A stretch of DNA of 64,000 nt from Amorphoplanes friuliensis DSM 7358 (GCF_000494755.1 NC_022657.1:1774001-1838000); one strand, 5' to 3'; shown: positions 44,445 through 53,745, counted from the first letter of the stretch. A program made the numbers and translations. Notes: generated by a model from the letters alone, not told the origin.

Positions 44445-45944
44445 ATGACCCTTGACCTACTCGTCCGGACCGCCGCGGTGCTGACTCTGGTGCCCACGCT
44501 GTTCGCCGGTCCGCCGGCCCCGGAGCCGACAGCTTTGGCTGTCTCGCAGGCGCTGGTCGCCGCGTTCGGGTCCGATGCCGTTGTCGACGACAGTCAGGAC
44601 ACCCACTGTCAGAGCGCCCCGGCGATGCCGGTGGCCTACCGCACCGACCGGATCATTCTGCGGCCTCCGGCCACGATGACCACCCCCACCGCGCTGGCCC
44701 GGCTCGCCGCAGCGCTGCAGGCCGAGATGGGTGCGGGCACTTTCACCATCGGTACGCCCGAAGTGCTCGAATGGAACGAGCCGGCGGCCGCCCGGCTGGA
44801 CGACTCCCCGCTCCGCAAGGTGATCTCGGTGCCGGTCGGGTCGGTGTCCGCGGAGGACGTGCCGGTGCTGCGGGTCGCCCGCCGGCTGGTACGCCTCGAT
44901 CACCTGCCCGCCGCACCCGACTATCTGGTGGGGCCGAGCAACGGGCCGCTCGGCGTGTGGCCCGACGGCGGTCCCGAGAAGACCGGCAGCCCGGGTGTTC
45001 CGCGACCCGGTCTGGGCGCCGGCACCACGGTCGCCCTGTTCGACAGCGGTGTGCCGGCCTCGATCGAGGCCAAGCTGCCGCCGCGGCTGTCCGCACTGAC
45101 CGCCGGCGACGCGGAGGACCCCGACCGCAACGATGACGACCTGGCCGACGTGTACTACGCGGTCCATCTCACGGCCATCGCCGGGATCTTCGCCACGATC
45201 GTGCCCGAGGCCGACGTCGTGGGCGTCCGGGTGACCGGCCCGAACGGCGTGGCCACCGAGTTCTCCGCCGCCAAACGCATGGTCACGACCCTGCGGGCGG
45301 CGCACCGGGCGGGCGCCTGGCCGCAGGTCATCGTCAACTCGTTCGGCACGGCCGTCTGCCACGAGGGTGGCCCGAACCCGGGTGTCGACCTGATCCCGCT
45401 GGGGCTGCAACTGGTCGCCGAGGCGGTCGACCGGCACCAGGAGGCGGTGGTGGTCGCCGCGGCCGGCAACCGGGGTACCGACAAGCCGTTCTATCCGGCC
45501 GCGTTTCAGGGTGGTGTCGAGTCGGTGATCAGCGTCGGGGCGCTCGATGCCACCGCCGACAACGACGGAAATGCGTGGACGTCGAAGTCGCGCACGGCGA
45601 AGCCCGCGTCGTTCTCCAACTACGGGGACTGGGTCACCGCCTGGGCACCGGGTGTGGATCTGGCGACCTACCACGCCGTCGGCCTGCGCTTCGAGCCCGG
45701 CGGCGAGCTCATCGACGGGTACGCAAAAGTCAGCGGCACGTCCTTCGCCGCACCTTTCGTAGGAGCGGAGATCGCCGAGGAGCTGGCCCGCCACAGCGGG
45801 TCTCCGCTGGAGGCGTGGCGGGCGGTCCGTGACGCCGGACGCCCGTGCTCGGCCGAGGTCGGCTCCGGCGTCGCCGTGGCTCTGTCCAGCATGGACAGCC
45901 GGTCCACCACGCCGGCCGATCGGGGTCTGCCCGCCGAATGCTGA
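44445..45944 (+). CDS. Secreted S8 (subtilisin-like) serine protease
   Basis: 499 residues with a probable signal peptide (LVRTAAVLTLVPTLFAGPPA) and a ~170-residue pro-region. Catalytic triad by alignment of motifs: D200 in VALFDSGVP, H241 in AVHLTAIAGIFA, and S433 in SGTSFAAPFVGAEIA. The oxyanion Asn lies in VVVAAAGNRG. His is followed by Leu instead of the usual Gly. No C-terminal anchor is seen. Starts 9 nt after the small protein gene (GAGGAGC before ATG) and ends the operon, which is closed by a terminator. Confidence 0.9.
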   Translation: MTLDLLVRTAAVLTLVPTLFAGPPAPEPTALAVSQALVAAFGSDAVVDDSQDTHCQSAPAMPVAYRTDRIILRPPATMTTPTALARLAAALQAEMGAGTFTIGTPEVLEWNEPAAARLDDSPLRKVISVPVGSVSAEDVPVLRVARRLVRLDHLPAAPDYLVGPSNGPLGVWPDGGPEKTGSPGVPRPGLGAGTTVALFDSGVPASIEAKLPPRLSALTAGDAEDPDRNDDDLADVYYAVHLTAIAGIFATIVPEADVVGVRVTGPNGVATEFSAAKRMVTTLRAAHRAGAWPQVIVNSFGTAVCHEGGPNPGVDLIPLGLQLVAEAVDRHQEAVVVAAAGNRGTDKPFYPAAFQGGVESVISVGALDATADNDGNAWTSKSRTAKPASFSNYGDWVTAWAPGVDLATYHAVGLRFEPGGELIDGYAKVSGTSFAAPFVGAEIAEELARHSGSPLEAWRAVRDAGRPCSAEVGSGVAVALSSMDSRSTTPADRGLPAEC

Positions 45945-45958
45945 ACCACGCTTTCCCG

Positions 45959-45987
45959 AACGGAGCCGGCCTGAAGTCGGCTCCGTT
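45959..45987 (+). terminator. Terminator after the CHAT-sigma-subtilase operon
   Basis: AACGGAGCCG-N9-CGGCTCCGTT, a perfect 10-bp stem 14 nt after the subtilase stop, followed by CTGCTGT. Confidence 0.8.
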
Positions 45988-46067
45988 CTGCTGTATCCGT
46001 ACCGGCGATCCTGGGTCATGGGGGTGACCGCCGAGCCAGTCGGCGGGTACCCGGAAGGAAAAAGCAC

Positions 46068-46547
46068 ATGATCAGGAACTGGGGCACCACCGTCGCCGCC
46101 GGACTAGTCACCTCGGCAGCGCTCGTCGCCGCCACGGCGCTGCCCGCGCACGCCGTGGTGGTCGACACCGACCGTCCCAAGATCTCCCTCCAGGAGCTGG
46201 ACTTCGGCCTGAACTGGGCCGGCGGAGCACCGCTCAACGGCGGCCACCTCAACTGGGACGTCGCGGGTGGGGTGACCACACCACGGCTCGACGGCAGCCT
46301 CTACATCAACAACGCCGCCGGGACGTGCGCGCGCATGCGCCTCGAGTCGTACGACGCGAACCACGCGTTCATCAACAGCCGCAACGGCGGGACGGTCTGC
46401 GCGCCCAACGGGGCGCTGCACTCGTGGTCGGTGAACTTCGCCGCACCCGGCACCGCGGACACGACCCACGTCCACGTCATCCTCCAGGTGCAGAACGCCG
46501 GCGGCAGCTACTCGGACGCGGGCCTGGCGATCGAGGAGCTGAACTGA
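46068..46547 (+). CDS. Small secreted beta-rich protein
   Basis: 159 residues with a signal peptide cut after ALPAHA. The mature part is beta-stranded with two cysteines (GTCARMRLESYD and GGTVCAPNGA). No known family is recognised. It is coupled to the next secreted protein by a TGATG overlap. Confidence 0.8.
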   Translation: MIRNWGTTVAAGLVTSAALVAATALPAHAVVVDTDRPKISLQELDFGLNWAGGAPLNGGHLNWDVAGGVTTPRLDGSLYINNAAGTCARMRLESYDANHAFINSRNGGTVCAPNGALHSWSVNFAAPGTADTTHVHVILQVQNAGGSYSDAGLAIEELN

Positions 46548-47182
46548 TGAGCCGCCGACTGCTGGCCACCGTGGTCCTGGCCCTGGCCGCGAGCGCGGCC
46601 CTGACCACGCCGGCCCACGCCGACGAAGTTCCCTGCGGATCCGGGGGACCGGGTGTCGTCTGGGACTTCAGCGGCGCGGGTGCCGGCCTGGTCATCAACG
46701 GGACACCCGGTGACGACATCATCACCGGAACGCCGTTCGCCGACGTGATCCGGGGCGGTGGCGGCCACGACATCATCAACGGCGGCCAGGGCAACGACCA
46801 GCTCCGCGGTGACGGCATCCCGGGCCAGCTGCCCGGCAAGGACCAGGTCAACGGTCAGGAGAACGACGACACCCTGAACGGTGACGAGTGCGCCGACACC
46901 GTACGCGGTGGTGACGGGGCCGACATCGCAACCGGCGGCTCCCAGAACGACCTCGTGAACGGCGGAGCCGGCGGCGACGTGCTCAGCGGCGGCGACGGCA
47001 ACGACGAGGTCAACGGCAACGACGGCGGTGACACCGTCAGCGGTGGCATCGGCGACGACACCCTGTCGGGCGGGAACGGTGCCGACGGCCTGGACGGCCA
47101 GCCCGGCTCCGACTCCGGTGACTGCGGCGGCCAGGCCGGCGACTTCGCCACCGCGGCCACGGAGCTGACGGCGAACTGCTGA
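46547..47182 (+). CDS. Secreted RTX-type calcium-binding repeat protein
   Basis: 211 residues from ATG 46547. Signal peptide ending TTPAHA, then GTPGDDIITG, GGGGHDIINGGQGNDQLRGD and eight or so further GGxGxDxh nonapeptides up to SGGNGADGLDGQPG. These hemolysin-type repeats form calcium-bound parallel beta-rolls. The C-terminus has a small cysteine-containing tail (DCGGQAGD and TANC). Likely cell-surface or extracellular; no catalytic domain. Confidence 0.88.
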   Translation: MSRRLLATVVLALAASAALTTPAHADEVPCGSGGPGVVWDFSGAGAGLVINGTPGDDIITGTPFADVIRGGGGHDIINGGQGNDQLRGDGIPGQLPGKDQVNGQENDDTLNGDECADTVRGGDGADIATGGSQNDLVNGGAGGDVLSGGDGNDEVNGNDGGDTVSGGIGDDTLSGGNGADGLDGQPGSDSGDCGGQAGDFATAATELTANC

Positions 47183-47227
47183 CCGGCGCGGGCGCGTACA
47201 CGGTTTGTCCAGGAGGTCTGGATCAAC

Positions 47228-47233
47228 TAGTGT
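47228..47233 (+). promoter_or_regulatory. -10 box before lipoprotein gene
   Basis: TAGTGT ends 8 nt before GTG 47242 and supports that start. Confidence 0.4.
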
Positions 47234-47241
47234 GCGCGCCC

Positions 47242-47748
47242 GTGAAGCGTTTTGGTGTCACCTCTGCCGGCCTGCTCTGTGCCTCCCTCCTGACTCTCGC
47301 CGCGTGCGGGAGCGGGGACGACACCGCGACCACCGCCGGGTCCGCCCCTTCCGCCGCGGCCACGACGGCCGCACCCGCCTCCGCGGCGCCCTCCGCGCCG
47401 GTCGCTGCCGACGGCGCCTCCAAGGGCGACAAGGAGATTTGCGAGTCGGTGAAAAAGGCCGGCGAGGACATGAAGGCCGGTCTCATCACCGCCCTCTCGT
47501 CCGGTGAGGAGCCGTCGCCCGCCGTCTTCAAGAAGATCCTCACCGACATGAACAACGAGGTCAGCTCGCTCGCGGAGTCCGGCGGCGACAGCAAGGTCGT
47601 CGCCGCGCTGAAGGAGTTCGGCGCGCAGGCGGCCAAGGCCGCCAAGGCTGCCGACCCGGCTGAAGCCGCCTCCAACCCCGACTTCGAGAAGTCCGGCGCG
47701 GCCCTCACCGCCGCCTGCAAGACGACCGGGGTCGACGTCAACTTCTGA
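47242..47748 (+). CDS. Small lipoprotein with Ala/Pro-rich linker
   Basis: About 168 residues from GTG 47242. Signal peptide with lipobox LTLAAC, then a low-complexity Ala/Pro/Thr linker of ~35 residues and a helical domain holding two cysteines (EICESVKKAGEDMKAG and TAACKTTGVD). The domain layout resembles the lipoprotein at 40280. Function unknown. Confidence 0.8.
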   Translation: MKRFGVTSAGLLCASLLTLAACGSGDDTATTAGSAPSAAATTAAPASAAPSAPVAADGASKGDKEICESVKKAGEDMKAGLITALSSGEEPSPAVFKKILTDMNNEVSSLAESGGDSKVVAALKEFGAQAAKAAKAADPAEAASNPDFEKSGAALTAACKTTGVDVNF

Positions 47749-47755
47749 TCCTCCC

Positions 47756-47800
47756 CGGCCCGGCCGGTGCACCGATATGGTGCATCGACCGGGCCGTTTT
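47756..47800 (+). terminator. Terminator with T-run
   Basis: CGGCCCGG pairs with CCGGGCCG, with an inner TGCACC/GGTGCA stem and a GATAT loop, followed by TTTT. It closes the lipoprotein gene. Confidence 0.8.
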
Positions 47801-47814
47801 CGAAGGGGACAATC

Positions 47815-48348
47815 GTGGGTCGCGTTGTCGTGCAGCAGTGGATGTCCGTGGACGGGTTCCTCGCGGGACCCGGCGGTGAAGGTGATGTGTTCGCCGCCGT
47901 CGCCGACTTCTCGGCCTCGGAAGCCCACAACACCACCCTGCTGGCCTCCGTCGACGAGGTCCTGCTGGGCCGCCGCACCTACGAGGCGTTCCGGGAGTTC
48001 TGGCCCGGGGCCCACGACGAACCCATGGCGCAGCTGGTCAACACCCTCCCCAAGACTGTCTGCACGACCACCCTCACCGAGGCACCCTGGGGCACCCACG
48101 CACCCGCCCGGATCGTGCCCGACGCTGTTGCGCACGTCCGCGAGCTGCAGGGCACGGCCATCGTGTGGGGAAGTGTCGCCCTGATGGGTGCCCTGCTCGC
48201 CGCGGGCCAGGTCGACGAGGTCGAACTCCTGGTCGCGCCGATCGCCCTGGGCGGCGGGACACCGCTGCCGGCCATCCCGAAGCTTCGCCTGTTGGAAACC
48301 GAGACCTGGCCGGCCAGTGTGATCCGTACGCGCTACGCCGTCGGCTGA
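47815..48348 (+). CDS. Dihydrofolate reductase-fold (RibD C-terminal-like) protein
   Basis: About 177 residues from GTG 47815 (GAAGGGGA upstream). RVVVQQWMSVDGFLAGPGGE at the N-terminus, LLGRRTYEAFREFWPG, then GTAIVWGSVALMGALLAAGQ and LLVAPIALGGGTPL. This is the RibD-C/DHFR-like reductase family common in actinobacteria, NADPH-dependent with unknown substrate. It overlaps the convergent hydrolase gene by 16 nt. Confidence 0.88.
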   Translation: MGRVVVQQWMSVDGFLAGPGGEGDVFAAVADFSASEAHNTTLLASVDEVLLGRRTYEAFREFWPGAHDEPMAQLVNTLPKTVCTTTLTEAPWGTHAPARIVPDAVAHVRELQGTAIVWGSVALMGALLAAGQVDEVELLVAPIALGGGTPLPAIPKLRLLETETWPASVIRTRYAVG

Positions 48349-49163
48349 CCGGTCCGGGCAAACTCGCGGAGTGCGCCGGCGAGCACGTCGGCCGGGGCGC
48401 TGTGCTGCTCACCCTTGACGGGCTCGAGCGTCGCGGTCGGCAGCAGGTCGGCGAGGGCCTGGGCGGCTGAGACCAGGAACGGGAACGTTCCGGTGCCGTG
48501 CAGCACCAGCGTGGGCACGGAGATCGCCGCCCAGCGGTCGCGGGGGAGCGGGCGGCCCGACATGGTCGTGCCCATGATCCGGCCGTCGTAGGCGATCGTC
48601 GGCGCGACCGCCTCCAGCACCGGCCAGAAGTCGCTCTGCCGCATGCCGCCGACCGCCTCCGCGGGCAGACCGGCCGCGGCGGTCAGGAACAGCTCCACGG
48701 CATCACCGGGCCGGCCGTCCGCCACGGCGGCGTCGAGGCGCTGCACGTAGTCCGCGGGAAGCGGCAGGCGGCTGTCGTCGACGACAAACGGCGGCTCGAA
48801 CAGCACGAGCCGTTTGATCGGCAGCCCGGCCGCCGCGGCGTCCAGCGCCAGGACCGCACCGGACGACCAGCCGAAAACCGTCACCGGCCCGCCCGCGACC
48901 CCGATCAGGGCGGCAAGATCCTCCAGCTCCCGGCCGATCGTGTACGGGGCGGTGTCCGTACTCCCGCCGCGTCCACGCCGGTCGTACGCGTAGGTCCGGA
49001 AGGTCTCGCCGAGCAGGCGCCCGAGCTCCTCGTCGGCAAGGTTGAGCGCGGGATAGGCGGTCGCGCCGTCGATGATGATGATCGGCTCGCCGGCGCCCCG
49101 GGCGCTGAAAGCGATCATTGTGCCGTCGGCCGAGACGGCCGTCGCGCTGATGTCCCCGGTCAT
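48333..49163 (-). CDS. Alpha/beta hydrolase
   Basis: About 276 residues from ATG 49163 (GGAGGGT upstream). The nucleophile elbow is VFGWSSGAVLALDAA (Ser in GWSSG), the acid is likely in SVPTLVLHGTGTFPF, and the His in EQHSAPADVLAGALREF. YDRRGRGGSTDTAPY is typical. Natural substrate unknown. It is on the same strand as the AraC regulator, 50 nt downstream of it. Confidence 0.9.
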   Translation of the reverse strand: MTGDISATAVSADGTMIAFSARGAGEPIIIIDGATAYPALNLADEELGRLLGETFRTYAYDRRGRGGSTDTAPYTIGRELEDLAALIGVAGGPVTVFGWSSGAVLALDAAAAGLPIKRLVLFEPPFVVDDSRLPLPADYVQRLDAAVADGRPGDAVELFLTAAAGLPAEAVGGMRQSDFWPVLEAVAPTIAYDGRIMGTTMSGRPLPRDRWAAISVPTLVLHGTGTFPFLVSAAQALADLLPTATLEPVKGEQHSAPADVLAGALREFARTGQPTA

Positions 49164-49213
49164 CGGGACCACCCTCCAGGTCACGAGCGGCGGTGCGCCG
49201 CTGCGCCACTAGG

Positions 49214-49936
49214 CTAGGAATCGCCCAGCTCACCGGTCTTGTACAGAAGCGACAGGGGCTGTGCGTCCGCCTCCGGCTGCCGCAGCTCGGTCGCCGTGCG
49301 GCCGATGAACCGCGCGAGGGACCGCGCCAGATGCGGCTGGTCGTAATAGCCGAGCCGGTGGACGACCTCACCCGGCGGGACGTCCTCACCGAGCAGGACC
49401 GCTGCCTGCCGCGCCCGCTCGATCTGCCGGATGGCGCCCTGGGTCAGCCCGGTCGCCGCGGCCACCCGGCGCTGCACGGACCGCGTCCCGACCTCGGCCG
49501 CCCCGCCGGCGACCACCTCGTCGACGAGCGGATCACGAACGACGATCCCCTCCCGGACGAGCCGGGCGACAAACTGTTCCGCACTGTCGAAGCCGGGCAT
49601 CGCCCACTCGTGCCCGGCCAGCACAAACGACCTGTCACCGGCCCACGGGCTTTTGACCGCGGTGTTCACGAGCCGGGCGGTCGGCAGGTGCACCATCGAC
49701 GCCCCGTGCGCAAAGGTGATCCCGAAGGACCGCGACCCGTCCGGCACCTCGGCACTCGAAGCAGCGGTCTCCGGCCCGAGCGCGGCGACATGGGTCTCCC
49801 CGCAGTGCTCCCAGAACACGAGCTCCCACGTCGACGTGGCGATCGACGTCATGCGGGCAACCCCGGACGCCCGGCTCCGCCACACACGGTGCACATAGGG
49901 CGAGTCCGACGCCCGATCCTCGTTCTCCAGCGGCAT
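49214..49936 (-). CDS. AraC-family transcriptional regulator
   Basis: A 240-residue protein with an N-terminal cupin-like sensor part and a C-terminal AraC-type double helix-turn-helix (VQRRVAAATGLTQGAIRQIE, then VVHRLGYYDQPHLARSLARF). It reads in the same direction as the hydrolase at 48333, which it may regulate. Confidence 0.85.
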   Translation of the reverse strand: MPLENEDRASDSPYVHRVWRSRASGVARMTSIATSTWELVFWEHCGETHVAALGPETAASSAEVPDGSRSFGITFAHGASMVHLPTARLVNTAVKSPWAGDRSFVLAGHEWAMPGFDSAEQFVARLVREGIVVRDPLVDEVVAGGAAEVGTRSVQRRVAAATGLTQGAIRQIERARQAAVLLGEDVPPGEVVHRLGYYDQPHLARSLARFIGRTATELRQPEADAQPLSLLYKTGELGDS

Positions 49937-49960
49937 CCCAACCCCCTGACCTGGGCGGGG

Positions 49961-52900
49961 TCAGTCTGGCACGGCGTGGTGGGCGCCGGCGATGTGCAGG
50001 ACCTGCTCGACGGTGAGGGGGCTGCGGGGGTGGTTGGTGAGGGACAGGGGTGTGCGGATCTTCTGCGGAGCGGCGCCCTCAGCGGCGAGGTAGAACTCGC
50101 CGACGGTCAGGCGGGAGATGTCCGGGACGTCGCCGCCCTTGGCGCGGGCCATCTCGCGGGCGGCCTCGATCTGGATGGGGCTGTTCAGCAGGCCGTAGAG
50201 CTGGGTGGCGGCGTTGCCGGGGATCCGGTTGTGCAGGCCCTTGGGGGACTGGGTGGCGAAGATCAGACCGAGTCCGTACTTGCGGGCCTGCGCCGCCAGC
50301 GCCAGGGTGCTCTGGGTGCAGGCGGTCATCGCGCCCGAGGGGGCGAAGGTCTGCGCCTCGTCCATGATGAGCAGGCCCAGCAACGGCCGGTCACCGGCCG
50401 GGTTCTTCTTGATCCAGGCGAAGAGGGCCATCTGCAACTGGTTGACGAAGCTCTGCCGGACGTCGTCCGAGGGCAGCCCGACCAGGCTGATGACCGACAC
50501 CCGGGCGCGTTTGCCGGGAGCGGGTGTGAGCAGCATGCCGGGGTCCATCGGGGTGCCGTCGCCGCCGAACAGTGGGTCGTTGACCATGGCCGCGGTGAGG
50601 GTCTGGGCGAGACTCAGCCCGATCTTGTCCGCGCCGTCGAGGTCGATGATGCCGTCGGGGAGGCCGGCGAGGGTGTCGATCAAACCCTTCAGTCGTGTAC
50701 CCCCACGCCGGCCGTAGTGCTCGACCGCTTTGCGCAGCACGGCCAGACCGAGGTGGGCCTTGACGGCGCGACCGGCCACCATCGCCCGGGGTGCGAGTGA
50801 GGCCACGGCGGCCTCGACGGCCTCGTTGAACTCGTCGGGGTCGTCGCGCACGCTGCGGAAGTCCGGGAGCGGCTGGAAACTGAGCGGCCGCCCCGAGGCC
50901 CGGCGTGGTGTCCACACGACAACGTCGGTGTTCGCCAGGTAGTCCGCGGCCTGGACCTCGTCACCCGGTCGCCAGGACGAGGGTGCTTCCGGCCAGGCCT
51001 CGCCGAGCCGCGCGAGGTCGTTGTTGGGGTCGAGGACGATCGCGGACACCCCCTGCAGGGCGCATTCCTCGACGATGCGGCGGATCAGCACGGTCTTGCC
51101 GGAGCCGGAGCCCGCGAAGATCGTCGTGTGCTTCCGCAGCGCCTCCAGTGGAAGGCGCGCGGGTGTGCCGCTGTCGTACCCGTAGCCGATGGTGAAGGCC
51201 GGCTCCGAACCTTCGGCCATCGGGAGCGGCTCGCTCGGCGTGGCCTCGGGGGCCGGCTCGCTGACGTCGGACAGGGCCTGCTGGAGCAGGGCCAGACCGT
51301 GGGCCGGCCGGCGTTCGGCCAGCCAGCTCTGCAGGTCGATGGTCTCCTCGGCCAGCATGATCTGCAGCGCGGACAGCACCCGCAGATCCTCGGCCTCGAA
51401 CGGCAGGGTCCGGCCACCGGCCGCCTCGAACGCCGCCACGGCCTCCAGGGTCTTCTTGCCGGACCACTGGCCGTTGCGGAGCAGGAACAACCGGCGTTTG
51501 GCCACCCGCTGATCGAGGCCGGCGGCCATGCACGCCTTCCGGAGCCGGGACAGCGCCGCGACACCGTGGTGCCCGTCGCTGATCGCCCGGAAGAACCAGT
51601 GCAGCTGGTCCTCGTTGTGCTCGTTCAGGGTGAGGCGCAGCCCGCCGTGCAGCGGCGGGTTGGTGCTGGGCGGCGGGTCGACACTGAACGCCTCACCACC
51701 GTCGCCGCGCTCGACGATCCACGCGGTCAGACCGGCCGTGAGCAGCGGCGGCACCATCGCATCCTCCGACGCCCGGTCGAGTGGTGCGGTGACGTCGGCG
51801 TTCTTCCTGAGCTCGGCGAACCGGGCGTCGAGCCGATCGAACTCGGCGACCGGCACCGGAACGACGGCCGGGCGCGGTGCCCGCGGTTCGGTGGCGGGTG
51901 GCTCGCCCAGGTGGTCGAGCTCGCGAACCTCGTCGTCGGCGATGCAGGTCCGGATGTGCTTGTCGATCTCGATGAGGAGTTGCCGCGGGGTGAAGTCCCC
52001 GGCGGCGGCGAAGGCTTGCGGCAGAACGGGCCACGACGGGTACGGCGGGGTGAAGCCGATCTCCTGGTAGCGCACGGCAAAACGCTTCTCGATGATGGCC
52101 CGGCCGAGGTCGTCGTCATTGATCTTGACCAGTTGGGGCGCCAGCCGGAACCGGTCGCTGACGGTGTCGGCCGCCGACGTTTTGATGATCGTCCAGGACG
52201 TCGGGATGCACGCCACGACGGTCAGCGTCCGGCGGGTCACCTGGCGCAGCGACATCAGGCCCTCGGCTATCCGGGCCAGCATGAGCGCCTGCTCCGGATC
52301 GACCAGAGCCGTCCTCGGGAGCTGCGGATCGTCCTGCAGGGCCGACTGTGCGATGAGCGTGTCGACCTGATCGATGGCGATGACCGAGGGACCGGTGAGC
52401 GCGAGCAGCCACGACAGGTCCTGCACGATCTGCTGGGCGTGCCGCGGTGCCCGGCGCATGCCCCAGGCATGGCGTTCGCCGGGCTCGGACTCCTCACCGG
52501 AGATGAAGTAGTTCTCGGCCAGGTCACGATGCGCGACGTCGTCGGACGCGCTCAGCGCGAGTGCCCGGGCGGTCTCCTGACTGGCCCGTGCCACGTGGCG
52601 GTCGAACTCACCGAGACCCTCGATGAACGCGTCCAGGGCGGGCCGGGTCAGGGTCTTCTCGCCCATGACGGCCCGCCGGGCTGTCCGCGGGGCGCCGACC
52701 ATCGCCGACAGCCGTCGTAACAGCACGACCAGCTGTGTCTCGTCGCTGCCGGGGACCGGACGGGAGAGTCCGTCGAGCATGGCGGCCAGGACGCTGTCCC
52801 AGAAGCCCGCCGCGTCGAGCAGGCCGACCAGGAAGAAGTAGCCGCCCTGCTCCTGCACCTGTTTGCGGGTCCAGCCGAGCAGGTGGGTCTTGCCGGAGCC

Positions 52901-53101
52901 GCGCTGCCCCTGCAGCACGAGGCCGATCGGGCTGCCGCCGGTGCTGGCCCGGGCATCGGCCACACCGTCGAGCACCTCCCGGACCACGGTCGGATGCAGA
53001 CCGTCGACGTGGAACGGCAAGGGCCGCCACACGTCGTCCGGGACGGGAGCCCAGTTGAACCTCAGGGCCGCCAGCGCGGCACGCTCCGACTCGTTCATCA
53101 C
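49961..53101 (-). CDS. Double-headed AAA/HerA-like ATPase of a putative defence operon
   Basis: 1046 residues. N-terminal AAA module: Walker A GQRGSGKT at 65-72 and Walker B PSVIAIDQVDTLIA near 240. C-terminal HerA/FtsK-type module: Walker A AGSGSGKTVL around K669 and Walker B LLIMDEAQTFAP at D914-E915, then ALAAQARKYGLGLIFATQSP. Between them is a helical region and a winged-helix-like stretch. HerA-type ATPases move DNA and work with nucleases in several defence systems. Here the gene overlaps the 215-residue gene by 4 nt and belongs with the DUF559-type nuclease. Two ATPase heads in one chain is unusual. Confidence 0.88.
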   Translation of the reverse strand: MMNESERAALAALRFNWAPVPDDVWRPLPFHVDGLHPTVVREVLDGVADARASTGGSPIGLVLQGQRGSGKTHLLGWTRKQVQEQGGYFFLVGLLDAAGFWDSVLAAMLDGLSRPVPGSDETQLVVLLRRLSAMVGAPRTARRAVMGEKTLTRPALDAFIEGLGEFDRHVARASQETARALALSASDDVAHRDLAENYFISGEESEPGERHAWGMRRAPRHAQQIVQDLSWLLALTGPSVIAIDQVDTLIAQSALQDDPQLPRTALVDPEQALMLARIAEGLMSLRQVTRRTLTVVACIPTSWTIIKTSAADTVSDRFRLAPQLVKINDDDLGRAIIEKRFAVRYQEIGFTPPYPSWPVLPQAFAAAGDFTPRQLLIEIDKHIRTCIADDEVRELDHLGEPPATEPRAPRPAVVPVPVAEFDRLDARFAELRKNADVTAPLDRASEDAMVPPLLTAGLTAWIVERGDGGEAFSVDPPPSTNPPLHGGLRLTLNEHNEDQLHWFFRAISDGHHGVAALSRLRKACMAAGLDQRVAKRRLFLLRNGQWSGKKTLEAVAAFEAAGGRTLPFEAEDLRVLSALQIMLAEETIDLQSWLAERRPAHGLALLQQALSDVSEPAPEATPSEPLPMAEGSEPAFTIGYGYDSGTPARLPLEALRKHTTIFAGSGSGKTVLIRRIVEECALQGVSAIVLDPNNDLARLGEAWPEAPSSWRPGDEVQAADYLANTDVVVWTPRRASGRPLSFQPLPDFRSVRDDPDEFNEAVEAAVASLAPRAMVAGRAVKAHLGLAVLRKAVEHYGRRGGTRLKGLIDTLAGLPDGIIDLDGADKIGLSLAQTLTAAMVNDPLFGGDGTPMDPGMLLTPAPGKRARVSVISLVGLPSDDVRQSFVNQLQMALFAWIKKNPAGDRPLLGLLIMDEAQTFAPSGAMTACTQSTLALAAQARKYGLGLIFATQSPKGLHNRIPGNAATQLYGLLNSPIQIEAAREMARAKGGDVPDISRLTVGEFYLAAEGAAPQKIRTPLSLTNHPRSPLTVEQVLHIAGAHHAVPD

Positions 53102-53745
53102 ACACCGATCGCGAGGGAGTGCTTCTCCTGGCCGCCGAGGTGCAGGGCCGCCGCGGCATCCGCCTCGGTCAGCATCTTCTGGTTGGACGCGGGCACGATG
53201 TTGACGCCCGGCTCACGGCTGAGCTTGCGCAACGCCTCGTCGACGGCGGCCCGCGGCACGTCGCCGAAGAAGAGCCGCAAGCGCGTCAGGCTGACCCATC
53301 CGCCCGGCTCCGCCGCCAGCGCCTCGTACGCGTTGACGATCCGGGTCCGCAGGATCTGCTCCTGGTCGCCGGCCGAGTGGGGACCCCGCAGGTCGTTGAG
53401 AGCGAACAACTCGGCGTACGACTTGCAGCCGCTGCGGTCCAGCACGCGGTCGCGCAGGCTCGCCAGCAGCGCGGTGAGAGCGGCGGCGTGCGCGGTGGCG
53501 CCCCGGGACCTGAACTCCAGCTCGTTCTGCACCTGCGCCCAGCCGTCGTCGTCGAGCTGGAGTGCAAAGGTCGGCCCGCTCTTGCGGCTGCTCACGTACC
53601 GTCTGCGGGCGAACTTGTCACGGCTCTTCTTGGTGACGTCGAGGCCGTACAGTTTTTTGAGATCGGTATTGAGCACCTCGCGGGCCTCGGCCATCAGCAC
53701 GATCAAGGTCGCGTTCTCGGAGGGGGTCAGGTCGTCGCCGGCCAT
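53098..53745 (-). CDS. Helical/winged-helix-like protein of the HerA-nuclease operon
   Basis: 215 residues from ATG 53745 (GGAAGG about 9 nt upstream). Starts MAGDDLTPSENATLIVLMAE and has ELFALNDLRGPHSAGDQEQI later. It looks like two winged-helix-type domains, with a basic stretch KKSRDKFARRRYVSSRKSG that could bind DNA. I do not recognise a family. Overlaps the upstream nuclease gene by 19 nt and the ATPase gene by 4 nt. Confidence 0.8.
   Translation of the reverse strand: MAGDDLTPSENATLIVLMAEAREVLNTDLKKLYGLDVTKKSRDKFARRRYVSSRKSGPTFALQLDDDGWAQVQNELEFRSRGATAHAAALTALLASLRDRVLDRSGCKSYAELFALNDLRGPHSAGDQEQILRTRIVNAYEALAAEPGGWVSLTRLRLFFGDVPRAAVDEALRKLSREPGVNIVPASNQKMLTEADAAAALHLGGQEKHSLAIGV

Noticed and set aside
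46547..47182. RTX repeats as a toxin
   Set aside because: Only a signal peptide and repeats are visible; no toxin domain or type I secretion genes.
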